Below, piece after piece: positions 1 to 8,694 of a stretch of 64,000 bases of DNA (its first letter is position 1; each line of letters starts with the position of its first letter). Both the position numbers and the translations under genes were made by a program. Below the pieces are notes generated by a model. The model saw only the letters and a program-made list of their open reading frames with translations. It was not told the DNA's origin and did not search any database. The stretch comes from JAJNBA01 sp963842295 (lineage in GTDB: Bacteria > Actinomycetota > UBA4738 > HRBIN12): assembly GCA_963842295.1 (NCBI GenBank), contig CAWJFY010000007.1, forward strand, positions 351,194-415,193, read 5' to 3'.

Positions 1-381
1 GTCGGGCTTGCCGTGCTCGAGGAAGTTGGCCCAGATGTGGCCCTCGAGGTGATTGACCCCGATCAGCGGCACCCCAAGGGCGAGGGAGACGGCCTTCGCG
101 GCGGCCATCCCGACCAGCAGCGCCCCGACAAGGCCAGGCCCCACCGTGACGGCCACCCCGTCGACGTTCCGGAACCCCACGCCCGCCTCTCGCAGCGTTT
201 GCTCGAGCAACGGATTCAGGGACTCCACGTGCGCCCGCGCGGCGACCTCGGGGACGACTCCCCCGTAGCGCTCGTGCAGGTGCTCCTGGCGAGCGATCAG
301 GTTCGCGCTGACGTGGAAGCCGTCCTCGATGAGCGCGACGGCGGTCTCGTCGCACGAGGTCTCGATGCCGAGGGTGATCAC
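1..381 (-). CDS. tsaD: TsaD, tRNA threonylcarbamoyladenosine transferase subunit (partial, 3' end outside window)
   Basis: TsaD transfers the threonylcarbamoyl group to A37 of ANN-decoding tRNAs, working with TsaB and TsaE in the cytoplasm. The first 127 codons are present. They start at a GTG whose last two bases lie in the TGA stop of rimI (GTGA overlap). The N-terminal ASKHA-fold signature is clear: LGIETSCDETAVALIEDG near residue 3, then GGVVPEVAARAH, where the histidine helps bind the metal, and the phosphate-loop segment GPGLVGALLVG. The protein runs off the window edge at GHIWANFLEHGKPD with no sign of damage. Neighbours tsaB and tsaE support the assignment. Confidence 0.96.
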   Translation of the reverse strand, partial: MITLGIETSCDETAVALIEDGFHVSANLIARQEHLHERYGGVVPEVAARAHVESLNPLLEQTLREAGVGFRNVDGVAVTVGPGLVGALLVGMAAAKAVSLALGVPLIGVNHLEGHIWANFLEHGKPD

Positions 382-929
382 GCGGGCCGCACGCCCTCGG
401 GAAGAGTCTCCTCGATCTCGTCGAGGCGCCGCCGGTAGGCCGCCGTCCTCACGTCGTCGGTCCACATGATGAGCGCGTCCTCGCTCACCTCTTGGTAGTA
501 GTTGCGCCGGATCCCGACCGGACGGAAGCCGAAGCGTGCGTAGATCCGCTGCGCCCCCCAGTTCGTCACCCGGACCTCGAGCGATACCGCCCCGGCGCCC
601 AACTCCATCGCCTGCGGGATCAGTTCCGCCAGGAGGCGGGTCGCGATCCCGTGGCCCTGGTGCATCGGATCCACGGCGACGTTCGTGATGTGCGCCTCGT
701 CGCCGTAGCAGATCAGACCGCCGTACCCGACGACCTCCTTGTGCACTCGAGCCACGAGATAGCAGCGACCGTTCGGATCGGTGATCTCGGCCGCGAAGAG
801 GTTGGGGCTCCAGGGACGCGCGTAGACCCTGCGCTCGATGGCCATCACGCCACGCAGGTGCCTGCGGCGCATGCGCGTCACCTCAAGCGCCGGCGCTTCG
901 CTCCCGCTTGTCCCACGCGATCTCCGCAT
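378..929 (-). CDS. rimI: RimI, ribosomal protein S18-alanine N-acetyltransferase (GNAT)
   Basis: A GNAT-fold acetyltransferase of 183 residues, expected to acetylate the N-terminus of S18 or other proteins. The acetyl-CoA loop is seen as VDPMHQGHGIATRLLAELI, followed by SLEVRVTNWGAQRIYARFGFRPVGIRRNYY, typical of RimI. The ATG at 929 has a GAGGA ribosome binding site and overlaps the end of tsaB by 47 nt. A GTG at 881, immediately after the tsaB stop, would give a more typical 167-residue protein, so the first 16 residues are uncertain. It sits between tsaB and tsaD, the usual actinobacterial order. Confidence 0.92.
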   Translation of the reverse strand: MRRSRGTSGSEAPALEVTRMRRRHLRGVMAIERRVYARPWSPNLFAAEITDPNGRCYLVARVHKEVVGYGGLICYGDEAHITNVAVDPMHQGHGIATRLLAELIPQAMELGAGAVSLEVRVTNWGAQRIYARFGFRPVGIRRNYYQEVSEDALIMWTDDVRTAAYRRRLDEIEETLPEGVRPA

Positions 930-1590
930 CCGATTTCCTCAGGTACATCGGCACCACGTCATGAAGCCGGTCGTGCTCCTCCCGGAGGAACCTTGGGACC
1001 GCCAGCTCGACCAACGCAGCGGCCTCCGGGTGTGCACGGATCGTCGAGGCGAACTCGACGCGGCTCCCCAGCTCCTCGAGCTGGTTCCTGTACAGGATGG
1101 CACCGTCGCCGACCGCAAGCATCTCTCCCGGCAAGGTTTCGAGCTCGGCGGAGAGATGGTCCGGGGTCGCCACCGAGTAGTCGCTCCCCCTCACGACGCC
1201 GCCGGGGAGTGCGCGGTAGACGGCGTAGAACACCTCGCCTCGCCGCCCGTCGATCGCGGCGACGATGAGCTTGTGGGTGTGGCGAACGGAGAAGGCAAGC
1301 GCGTCGAGACTGGTGATCCCGACGATCGGCACCGCGAGGACCTGGGCCAGGGTCTTCGCCGTCTCGATGCCGACGCGGAGCCCAGTGAAGAGACCGGGCC
1401 CGATCCCGACCGCGATCCCTCCGACCTGTGAGAGACCGATCCCCGTCCAGCCGCAGAGCTGGTCCAGAGCCGGCGTCACGGATTCCTGCCGAGCCTTCCC
1501 CGCCACGGAGACCATGCCGAGCAACTCGCGGTCCGTCCCGATCGCCACCGAGGTCTGCGGCGTCGAGGTCTCGATCCCGACGACGATCAT
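883..1590 (-). CDS. tsaB: TsaB, tRNA threonylcarbamoyladenosine biosynthesis protein
   Basis: TsaB is the TsaD paralogue that scaffolds the t6A complex. The 235-residue protein starts MIVVGIETSTPQTSVAIG and continues with PALDQLCGWTGIGLSQVGGIAVGIGPGLFTGLRVG split over the usual ASKHA positions, then the YAVYRALPGGV segment. It lacks the metal-binding histidines of TsaD, as expected. The ATG overlaps the tsaE stop by 4 nt (ATGA), which fixes the start. A longer upstream reading of the frame is low-complexity shadow coding inside tsaE. Confidence 0.94.
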   Translation of the reverse strand: MIVVGIETSTPQTSVAIGTDRELLGMVSVAGKARQESVTPALDQLCGWTGIGLSQVGGIAVGIGPGLFTGLRVGIETAKTLAQVLAVPIVGITSLDALAFSVRHTHKLIVAAIDGRRGEVFYAVYRALPGGVVRGSDYSVATPDHLSAELETLPGEMLAVGDGAILYRNQLEELGSRVEFASTIRAHPEAAALVELAVPRFLREEHDRLHDVVPMYLRKSDAEIAWDKRERSAGA

Positions 1591-2108
1591 CGCGTCGCCC
1601 CATCCGCCGGAACCTCTCCGTCGATGCCGCGGAAGGGCTCCAACGCTGCCTCCAGCCTCTCCCACCGCGCAGACCAGGATCGCCCCTGGGCGGCGATCAC
1701 GATCCGGCGCGTCTCCGCATCCGCCCGGTCCGTCGTGAGCTGCACGCGGAGCCTGTCTTCGGGGAGGAGGTCCTGCACGGCGTCCCCCCACTCGACCACG
1801 AGCACCCGTCCCGGACCGCCCATCTCGTCCAATCCGAGGTCGACGACGTCTTGGACCCGCTCCAGCCGGTAGACGTCCACGTGGACGACGTCCAGACGCC
1901 CCGTGTATTCGCGCACCAGCGTGAACGTCGGGGAGGCGACGTGGTCGACCACGCCGAGACCGAGCCCGATCCCCTGGACCAGTGTCGTCTTCCCCGCTCC
2001 CAGGTCGCCCGTGAGTATCACCGTGTCGCGCGGCTGCAGCACGGTGGCGAGGGCATGTCCGACCTCGCGCGTCCGGTCGGCGGTCTCCGTCTCGATCTCG
2101 ATGACCAT
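1587..2108 (-). CDS. tsaE: TsaE, tRNA threonylcarbamoyladenosine biosynthesis ATPase
   Basis: TsaE is the P-loop ATPase that resets the TsaB-TsaD complex. The Walker A is LTGDLGAGKTTLVQGIG at about residues 34-50, followed by the switch region SPTFTLVREYTG and the family motif HVDVYRLE. At 173 residues it is slightly longer than usual (about 150), with the excess at the C-terminus. The chosen ATG begins 2 nt after the upstream udg stop. Together with tsaB, rimI and tsaD it forms a complete t6A cluster apart from TsaC. Confidence 0.94.
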   Translation of the reverse strand: MVIEIETETADRTREVGHALATVLQPRDTVILTGDLGAGKTTLVQGIGLGLGVVDHVASPTFTLVREYTGRLDVVHVDVYRLERVQDVVDLGLDEMGGPGRVLVVEWGDAVQDLLPEDRLRVQLTTDRADAETRRIVIAAQGRSWSARWERLEAALEPFRGIDGEVPADGATR

Positions 2109-2110
2109 GG

Positions 2111-2767
2111 TCAGAACAGCTCGAGCTGCTCCTCGGGCGCGGGTTCGGCCTCGGGCACGGTGACGGGTTCCTGCGCGGAGACGGGCTGCGGCTCCAGGTT
2201 GAGCGTTGCGAGGGTCTCCCGAACCAGTTCGAAGTCGTCGCGGAACTCGAGGAACTGCCGCGAGGACTCTCCACCGCCCCGCAAGATCGCGGCGGGGTGG
2301 AAGGTGGGGATCACGATCCGACCGTGCCACGGGTAGGCTTGCCCACGCATCCGCGTGATGCCCTGTGCGGTCTGCAGAACGAACTTCGTCGCGAAGTTGC
2401 CGAGCGTGATGATCACCCGCGGTTGGATGAGGGAAACCTGCTCGACCAGCCACGGCGTGCACGACTCGATCTCATCTTCCTGCGGGTCGCGGTTCCCGGG
2501 AGGTCGGCATTTGATCACGTTGGCGATGTAGACGTCCTCACGAGCGATGCCGAGGACTTCACCCAGCATCCGTGTCAGAAGCTGGCCGGCGGCGCCGACG
2601 AACGGCTCTCCCTGCTTGTCCTCGTGGAACCCCGGAGCCTCTCCGATGAACATCACGTCCGCGTTCGCGTTCCCGACGCCGAAGACCACCTGGGTGCGGC
2701 CGTTCGCGAGCCCACACCTCGTGCAGCCTGCCGCCTCGGCGGCGACGTCAGCCAGGAGCCGGGTCAC
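2111..2767 (-). CDS. Family 4 (type-4) uracil-DNA glycosylase, 4Fe-4S
   Basis: Removes uracil from DNA to start base-excision repair. Family 4 features are all visible: motif A GEAPGFHEDKQGEPFVGAAG, motif B-like FHPAAILR near the C-terminus, and four cysteines for an iron-sulphur cluster at residues 15, 18 (CTRC), 87 and 103. The 218-residue length is normal, apart from a Pro/Glu-rich tail of about 30 residues. The GTG start overlaps the stop of the upstream hydrolase gene (GTGA). Its place inside the alr-tsaE operon suggests co-transcription rather than a shared pathway. Confidence 0.93.
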   Translation of the reverse strand: MTRLLADVAAEAAGCTRCGLANGRTQVVFGVGNANADVMFIGEAPGFHEDKQGEPFVGAAGQLLTRMLGEVLGIAREDVYIANVIKCRPPGNRDPQEDEIESCTPWLVEQVSLIQPRVIITLGNFATKFVLQTAQGITRMRGQAYPWHGRIVIPTFHPAAILRGGGESSRQFLEFRDDFELVRETLATLNLEPQPVSAQEPVTVPEAEPAPEEQLELF

Positions 2768-3804
2768 GCCGCCCCCCTTCGCCCCTTGCGTTCAGGCGCC
2801 TTCCCGAGCCCCATCGCTTCGCGTGCGAAGGACCGCAGCTCCGGGTTGAGCCGCTCGGGGCGCTCCAGCATCGCGATGTGACCTGCCCCTTCGACGATGA
2901 ACAGCCGACCCTCGGGGAGTGCCGCGGCGAGCTCGACGGCGGCGGCGGGCGGCGTGACGCGATCTTGATCTCCTACGGCGACGAACGCGGGCACGCTGAT
3001 CCTCGGCAGGGCATGCCTGAAGTCCATGCCGATCAGCTCCGAGAGGCCGTCCGTCCACACGAGGGAGGACGTTCGCTCGGCCAGGTGCAGGACGTGGTTC
3101 ACGACGTCGTCCGGTGCCTCCGGGGCGAACTGCGTCACGCGGGCGACGATCGCAGGGACGTCGCCCGGTCCGGCGAGGATCGCCTTGCGGAGGCGATCGA
3201 CGCGGCGAGCGGCCGCGGCGACGGAACCGAGCCGCGGCCGCAGGAGGTCGGTCACGCCGCCCATCGCACCTCGCAGGAGGTTCGAGGCCGATGCACCGAG
3301 GAGCGCCACGCCGACGATCCGCTCGCCGAACAGGTCAGGTCGCTGCTCAGCGAGCGCCAGGATCGCGATCGCGCCCATCGAGTGACCGATGAGGACGGCG
3401 CGCTTCTCAGACGCGATAGCGTCCAGCACCGTCGCCAGATCCCTGCCCATCGACCGCAGGGTCACGTCGCCGGTCGGAGGCACTTCGCTCCGGCCGTGCG
3501 CGCGGTGGTCGAGCGCGACGCACCGGAACTCGTCGCCGAGGTCGGACCACTGCTCGCGCCACGTCGTCATGTCGAGGCTGAACCCGTGGGAGAACACCAG
3601 GAGCGGCGCCTCAGGCGGACCGGCCGCGCGCACGGCGAGCTTCGTCCCGTCGAACGCCTCGACCGGCCCGAGGTCTTCGGGTGGCGGAGCCCACGTGTCG
3701 CCGCCGGCCGGCCGGCGGCGGCGCCAGAGCGCCCCTCCCGCGAGGCCGGCGGCGACGGCCCCCGCCGCGATGCTCGCAGAGACGACCGTGGTCCGCTTCG
3801 TCAC
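2764..3804 (-). CDS. Membrane-anchored alpha/beta hydrolase
   Basis: A 346-residue alpha/beta-hydrolase-fold protein of unknown substrate. Residues 1-26 form a hydrophobic Ala/Gly-rich anchor followed by RRRR, so the catalytic domain is probably tethered to the membrane. The catalytic triad can be placed: Ser in GHSMGA, Asp in VGDQDRVTP, His in GAGHIAMLERP. The oxyanion region is FSHGFSLD. The GTG start overlaps the alr stop by 4 nt. Genes of this kind commonly sit between alr and tsaE in Actinobacteria. The specific reaction cannot be told from sequence. Confidence 0.88.
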   Translation of the reverse strand: MTKRTTVVSASIAAGAVAAGLAGGALWRRRRPAGGDTWAPPPEDLGPVEAFDGTKLAVRAAGPPEAPLLVFSHGFSLDMTTWREQWSDLGDEFRCVALDHRAHGRSEVPPTGDVTLRSMGRDLATVLDAIASEKRAVLIGHSMGAIAILALAEQRPDLFGERIVGVALLGASASNLLRGAMGGVTDLLRPRLGSVAAAARRVDRLRKAILAGPGDVPAIVARVTQFAPEAPDDVVNHVLHLAERTSSLVWTDGLSELIGMDFRHALPRISVPAFVAVGDQDRVTPPAAAVELAAALPEGRLFIVEGAGHIAMLERPERLNPELRSFAREAMGLGKAPERKGRRGAA

Positions 3805-4898
3805 ACGTACCGCCTCGGCACGCGTTCGCCGATCCTGCTCACGATCTCGTACCCGATCGTCCCGAACAGCCGGCCGATCGCGTCGGCCTCGATGGTCTCG
3901 TCCCCCTGGTTCCCGATCAGCACGACCTCCTCGCCGACCCGAACCTCGGCGTCGTCAGCGTCCACGATGAGCTGATCCATCGTGACCGTCCCCGCGACCC
4001 GGCAGCGGCGACCACCGATCAGGACCTCTCCCAGGTTCGTCAGTTGCCGAGGGTAGCCGTCCGCGTAGCCGACCGGCACCGTGGCGACCCAAGCGTCTCG
4101 CTCCAGCCGGTAGCGATGCCCGTAGGAGATCGCCTCGCCGGCGGCCAGCCGCTTCACGGCGCTCACCTGGCTCCGCCAGGTGAGCGCCGGCCGCAGACCG
4201 AGATGCGTGCCCACTCCGGGGCCCGGCTCGATCCCGTAGAGCGCGATCCCAGGTCGGACGAGGTCGAGATGAGACTCGGGATGCAGGATCGTGGCGCCCG
4301 AGTTGGCCGCGTGCACGAGCCGTGGGGACACCCCCGCGGCTCGAACCGCGTCGACGGCCTCGAGGAAGCGGTCGAGCTGCTCCTTCGTCATGACCTCGTC
4401 TTCCTCGGAGCGGGCGAAGTGCGTGAAGAGCCCCTCGACCTCGATACCCGCCTCCTGGGCCCGGCGAGCGAACCCCGGAGCCTCCTCCGGCGGCCAGACG
4501 CCGACGCGGTGCATCCCCGTGTCGATCTTCACGTGGGCGGGCACGGGACCGCGGGCGGCCCCCGAGAGCCGTTCGAGTCCGTTATCGGAGTAGAGCGAGG
4601 GCGTGAGCCGGTGGGCCAGCGCGACCGCCTCGGATCCGACGGGCAGCTCCGACAGGACGAGGATCGGCGCTTCGATGCCGGCGCCGCGGAGCTTCAGGCC
4701 TTCCTCGACGGATGCGACGCCAACCCACGTGGCGCCGGCTTCGATCGCGGCCCGGGCCACCTCCACGTCGCCGTGGCCGTAGCCGTTCGCCTTCACCACC
4801 GCCATCAGCTCGGCGTTCTCGGGCTTCAGCATCCTGGCGTTGTGCCGGATCGCCTCCAGGTCCACCTCGACCCATGTGGGCCGGAACCCCTCGCTCAC
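3801..4898 (-). CDS. alr: Alanine racemase
   Basis: PLP-dependent interconversion of L- and D-alanine for peptidoglycan. The 365-residue protein has the PLP lysine in MAVVKANGYGHG at about residue 34, the second catalytic base tyrosine in AISYGHRYR, and the PLP-phosphate region near LYGIEPGPG. The GTG start is fixed by a 4-nt overlap with the nnr stop. The long open frame upstream of this GTG is antisense-like shadow and was not used. It acts in the cytoplasm, upstream of D-Ala-D-Ala ligase, and matches glmS/glmM in the same operon as cell-wall supply genes. Confidence 0.97.
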   Translation of the reverse strand: MSEGFRPTWVEVDLEAIRHNARMLKPENAELMAVVKANGYGHGDVEVARAAIEAGATWVGVASVEEGLKLRGAGIEAPILVLSELPVGSEAVALAHRLTPSLYSDNGLERLSGAARGPVPAHVKIDTGMHRVGVWPPEEAPGFARRAQEAGIEVEGLFTHFARSEEDEVMTKEQLDRFLEAVDAVRAAGVSPRLVHAANSGATILHPESHLDLVRPGIALYGIEPGPGVGTHLGLRPALTWRSQVSAVKRLAAGEAISYGHRYRLERDAWVATVPVGYADGYPRQLTNLGEVLIGGRRCRVAGTVTMDQLIVDADDAEVRVGEEVVLIGNQGDETIEADAIGRLFGTIGYEIVSRIGERVPRRYV

Positions 4899-6427
4899 GC
4901 GCCCTCCACGTGCGCGACGGCATCGGGGACTCGCGCCAGGACGTCGCCCGCGAGGGTTCCCTCCCCCAGATCCCTGCCCGCGAACTGCCCCGCCAACCCG
5001 TGGAGATAGGCGGCGGCGGCGGCCGACTCGAGCGGCGCGACACCGCGGGCGAGGAGGCCGCCGATCATGCCCGTCAGGACGTCGCCGGTCCCTGCCGTGG
5101 CGAGGACCGGCGACCCGGTCACGTTCACCAACAGCCGCCCGCCCGGCTGGGCGATCACGGTTCGGCTCCCTTTCAGGAGCGTCACGGCGCCGGTCTGCTC
5201 CGCCAACGCGCGGACATGGGCGGGCCGGTCGGCATCGAGGTCGCGGGGCTTCACACCCGTCAGTCGTGCGAACTCGCCGACATGCGGCGTGAGGACGACC
5301 TCGGCTTGGCGGTCCTGCAACGCCACTCCGTCGCCGGTGAACGCGTTCAGGCCGTCCGCATCGAGGACCGAGGGGACCGGCGAGCGGCGCACCGTGTCCC
5401 GGACGAACGCCACGGTCGACTCGTTCGTCGTGAGACCTGGACCGATCGCCAGGGCGTCGGCGCCCTCCAGCCGTTCCAACAAGGGCGAGACCGCCTCCGA
5501 TGAGACCGTCCCTCCGGCCGTCTCCGGCAATGGAAGGAACGTCGGTTCGGTCAGGCCCGCTTGGATCTGCGGCATCGCTCCCTCGGGGGCTGCCACGGTG
5601 ACGAGGCCCGCCCCCATCCTGCCCGCTGCCAGCGCGATCAACCGGGCAGCGCCGGTCATCGCCCGGGACGCGGCCACCACGACGAGGACGCCCGACGCCC
5701 GCTTGTGGGTATCGGCGTGACGGGAGGGCAGCCACGCGGCCACGTCCGAGGGCTCCGTCAGCCAGGCGTGAGCATCGACGAGGTCGTCGGGGAACCCGAT
5801 GTCGACGACCCGTACGACCCCGGCGTGCTCGGCGCCCGGCATCAACACCGCTCCGAGCTTCACCGCTCCGAACGTGACGGTCAGCTTCGCCCGGACCGCT
5901 TCCCCCTCGATCACCCCCGTCGCCCCGCTCACCCCGGAGGGGATGTCGACGGCCGCGATCGGTGCGCGGGCCCCGTTCAGGCTCGCGATCGCCGCGGCCC
6001 AGTCATCCTCGGGCATGCCTCGGAACCCCGTCCCGAAGATCGCGTCCACGGCAACGTCCGCACGATCGAGCTCCCGTCGGAGGCCCCGCTCGTGGAAGGT
6101 CCGCACACGGATGCCGGGCACCTCAGCCAGACGCCTCGCGTTCGCGGCCGCCGGCTCCCGGAGCGCTCCGGGGTCCTCGAGGAGGACGACGGTCGTCCGA
6201 ACCCCCCAGCGACCCAGCTGGCGCGCGGCCACCAGACCGTCCCCGCCGTTGTTCCCCTTCCCGCAGACGACGACCGCTCGGCGACCGTACGAACCGCCCG
6301 CGAGCTCGCGGGCGGCTCGTGCCACGGCGCGCCCGGCCCGCTCCATCAACACCTCGGCCCCGATGCCTCGCGCCTGTGTCTCGCGATCGAGGATCGACGC
6401 CTCCTCGGGAGTGAGAACCGGCTTCAT
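4895..6427 (-). CDS. nnr: Bifunctional NAD(P)H-hydrate epimerase / ADP-dependent dehydratase (Nnr)
   Basis: Repairs damaged NADHX and NADPHX. Two domains are fused over 510 residues. An N-terminal YjeF-type epimerase (about 1-215) has VVCGKGNNGGDGLVAARQL and VDIPSGVSG. A C-terminal ribokinase-like dehydratase (about 225-505) has ALAIGPGLTTNESTVAFV, VLDADGLNAF, LTPHVGEFARL and the nucleotide loop ATAGTGDVLTGMIGG. The start ATG overlaps the acpS stop (ATGA). Both catalytic halves look intact. Confidence 0.96.
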   Translation of the reverse strand: MKPVLTPEEASILDRETQARGIGAEVLMERAGRAVARAARELAGGSYGRRAVVVCGKGNNGGDGLVAARQLGRWGVRTTVVLLEDPGALREPAAANARRLAEVPGIRVRTFHERGLRRELDRADVAVDAIFGTGFRGMPEDDWAAAIASLNGARAPIAAVDIPSGVSGATGVIEGEAVRAKLTVTFGAVKLGAVLMPGAEHAGVVRVVDIGFPDDLVDAHAWLTEPSDVAAWLPSRHADTHKRASGVLVVVAASRAMTGAARLIALAAGRMGAGLVTVAAPEGAMPQIQAGLTEPTFLPLPETAGGTVSSEAVSPLLERLEGADALAIGPGLTTNESTVAFVRDTVRRSPVPSVLDADGLNAFTGDGVALQDRQAEVVLTPHVGEFARLTGVKPRDLDADRPAHVRALAEQTGAVTLLKGSRTVIAQPGGRLLVNVTGSPVLATAGTGDVLTGMIGGLLARGVAPLESAAAAAYLHGLAGQFAGRDLGEGTLAGDVLARVPDAVAHVEGA

Positions 6428-6795
6428 CGGACCGCGATCGCGAACGCGACGGCGCTCGTCTTCTCATGGGTGAACGTGATCAGGACTTCGGTGACGCCGA
6501 GCGCATCCGCTCGGCGTTTCGCGTTGCCGTCGAGCCGGATCGAGGGGGCGCCGGATGGATGACGGGTGACACTGATGTCCTGCCAGAGCCGTCCACGGTA
6601 GCCGCCGAGCGCCTTGATCGTCGCTTCGCGGGCCGCGAAGCGGCCCGCGTACGACTCGGCAGATCTCCCCTTCGAATCGCAATACGTGATCTCTTCGGGG
6701 GTGAAGACGCGATCTCGAAGCGTCGGATGGCGCGAGATCGCGCGCTCCATCCGCGCGATCTCGCAGATGTCGACGCCGAGCCCGACGATGTCCAC
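6424..6795 (-). CDS. acpS: Holo-[acyl-carrier-protein] synthase
   Basis: Transfers the 4'-phosphopantetheine arm of CoA to ACP. It is a 123-residue protein of normal length. The Mg2+-binding motifs are MDIVGLGVDICEIARME at the N-terminus and GRFAAREATIKALGG in the middle, with the C-terminal THEKTSAVAFAIA. GTG start, 18 nt downstream of the glmS stop codon region. Followed by nnr with a 4-nt overlap. Confidence 0.96.
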   Translation of the reverse strand: MDIVGLGVDICEIARMERAISRHPTLRDRVFTPEEITYCDSKGRSAESYAGRFAAREATIKALGGYRGRLWQDISVTRHPSGAPSIRLDGNAKRRADALGVTEVLITFTHEKTSAVAFAIAVR

Positions 6796-6813
6796 GAGGA
6801 CAGGCTAGTCCAG

Positions 6814-8646
6814 CTACTCGACCGTGACGCTCTTCGCGAGGTTCCTCGGCTGATCTACATCGGAACCCCGTAGCCTCGCCACGTGGTAGGCGAGCAGCTG
6901 CAACGGCACCGTCACTACGACCGGCGACAGCAGCTCCGGCGTCTCCGGGACCTCCAGGACGTGCTGTGCCACCCCGCGGATCTGCTCGTCACCTTCGGTG
7001 GCGACGGCGATCACTTCGGCGCCGCGCGCACGCACCTCCTGGATGTTCGACAGCATCTTCGGATAGACATGGCACTTGGTCGCGACGGCCACCACGGGGA
7101 CGCCCTCCTCGACCAGCGCGATCGGGCCGTGCTTCAGCTCGCCGGCCGGATAGCCCTCGGCATGGACGTAGCTGATCTCCTTCAGTTTCAAAGCTCCTTC
7201 GAGCGCGGCCGGGAACCCAGTGTGCCGCCCGATGAAGAGCCAGTCGCGCGAGTCCTGGAACCGCCCGGCGAGCTCCTGGACCTGCGCGTCCAGCGCGATC
7301 GTCCGCTGGACCTGCGCCGGCAGGTCGTCCATCCGCGCCAGCACCTCGACGATCTCTTCCGGGAACATCGAGCCGCGGACCTGCGCCAGGTACATCGCGA
7401 GGATGTACTGCGACACCATCTGGGTCGCGAACGTTTTCGTCGCCGCCACGCCGATCTCCGGACCGGCGTGCATGTAGATCACCCCGTCGGCCTCGCGCGC
7501 GAGCGAGGAGCCGACGGTGTTCGTCACGGCCAGCAAGCTGGAGCCCTGACGACGCGCGTGCCGGGCGGCCTCCAGCGTGTCGATCGTTTCGCCGGACTGC
7601 GAGACGGCGAGCGTGAGCGTGTCGGGCCCGAGGACCGGATCCCGGTAGCGGAACTCGCTCGCGATATCGATCTCGACCGGCAGGCGGGTCCAGTGCTCGA
7701 TCGCGTACTTCGCGACGAGACCCGAGTGGTAGGCCGTACCGCAGGCAACGACGAAGACCTTGTCGACCTCTCTCAGGACATCGTCGGGGATGCGAAGATC
7801 GTCCAGGGCGAGCTGCCCGCGTTCGTCCACGCGCCCGACCAGCGTGTCCCGGATCGCGCCCGGCTGCTCGTGGATCTCCTTCAGCATGAAGGTGTCGAAG
7901 CCGCCCTTCTCCGCTTGCGCGACGTCCCAGTCGACGGTGATCGACTCGGGGTGCGCCGGGTTGCCCTCGAAGTCCGTGAACGTGGCTCCGTCCGCCCGGA
8001 CCTCGACGATCCGACCCTCGTCCACCGGGATCACGGTGGTGGTCCGCCCCAACAGGGCTGGGATGTCGGAGGCGAGGATCATCTCGCCTTGGCCGACCCC
8101 GACCACCAACGGCGAGGCGACCTTCACGCCGACCAGCATGCCGGGCGCTTCCGACGACAGCACGACGAGCGAGTAGGCGCCCTCGAGTTCCTTGACGGTG
8201 CTCCGAACGGCTTCCAACAGGGACTCACCCTCCCGGAGCCGCTCCTCGACGAGATGGGAGACCAGCTCGGTGTCGGTCTCGGAGACGAGCGTGTGACCGT
8301 CCTTCTCCAACCGGGTATGGAGCTGCTGGAAGTTCTCGATGATCCCGTTGTGGATCACGGCGACGGTCCCGGAGCAATCGAGGTGAGGATGGGCGTTTCG
8401 GTCTGTCGGCGCTCCGTGTGTGGCCCATCGCGTGTGCCCCATCGCCACCGTGCCGGCCGGATGCCCGTCGCCATCAAGGGCGTCCTGCAGCTCGGAGAGC
8501 TTGCCTGCCCGCTTGACCACGGTCAGGTCTCCATCGAGCACGGCGACGCCCGCCGAGTCGTACCCGCGGTACTCCAGACGTCGGAGCCCTTCGAGGACGA
8601 TCGGGAGGGCCTCGTCGGGGCCCACGTAGCCCACGATGCCACACAT
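6814..8646 (-). CDS. glmS: Glutamine--fructose-6-phosphate aminotransferase (isomerizing)
   Basis: Makes glucosamine-6-phosphate from fructose-6-phosphate and glutamine, the entry step to UDP-GlcNAc. The 610-residue protein has the Ntn glutaminase domain (1 to about 220) with catalytic Cys2 in MCGIVGYVG and RWATHG at the substrate loop. Two SIS domains follow (about 285-425 and 455-600) with VACGTAYHSG, SQSGETIDT and the C-terminal NLAKSVTVE. No glmS ribozyme-like element could be recognised in the 48 nt upstream. It follows glmM on the same strand, the usual actinobacterial order. Confidence 0.97.
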   Translation of the reverse strand: MCGIVGYVGPDEALPIVLEGLRRLEYRGYDSAGVAVLDGDLTVVKRAGKLSELQDALDGDGHPAGTVAMGHTRWATHGAPTDRNAHPHLDCSGTVAVIHNGIIENFQQLHTRLEKDGHTLVSETDTELVSHLVEERLREGESLLEAVRSTVKELEGAYSLVVLSSEAPGMLVGVKVASPLVVGVGQGEMILASDIPALLGRTTTVIPVDEGRIVEVRADGATFTDFEGNPAHPESITVDWDVAQAEKGGFDTFMLKEIHEQPGAIRDTLVGRVDERGQLALDDLRIPDDVLREVDKVFVVACGTAYHSGLVAKYAIEHWTRLPVEIDIASEFRYRDPVLGPDTLTLAVSQSGETIDTLEAARHARRQGSSLLAVTNTVGSSLAREADGVIYMHAGPEIGVAATKTFATQMVSQYILAMYLAQVRGSMFPEEIVEVLARMDDLPAQVQRTIALDAQVQELAGRFQDSRDWLFIGRHTGFPAALEGALKLKEISYVHAEGYPAGELKHGPIALVEEGVPVVAVATKCHVYPKMLSNIQEVRARGAEVIAVATEGDEQIRGVAQHVLEVPETPELLSPVVVTVPLQLLAYHVARLRGSDVDQPRNLAKSVTVE

Positions 8647-8694
8647 AGGGACGATGAGCGTAGCAGCGCGGTGGATGGTGCCGCGCAGCGGAAG

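Noticed and set aside
1587..2274. Long minus-strand frame extending tsaB upstream (883-2274)
   Set aside because: The extra 228 residues are Arg/Pro/Ser-rich shadow coding inside tsaE. The conserved TsaB start MIVVGIETST with its ATGA overlap fixes the true start.
8647..8694. glmS ribozyme or riboswitch upstream of glmS
   Set aside because: Only 48 nt lie between glmM and glmS, too short, and no ribozyme core is visible.
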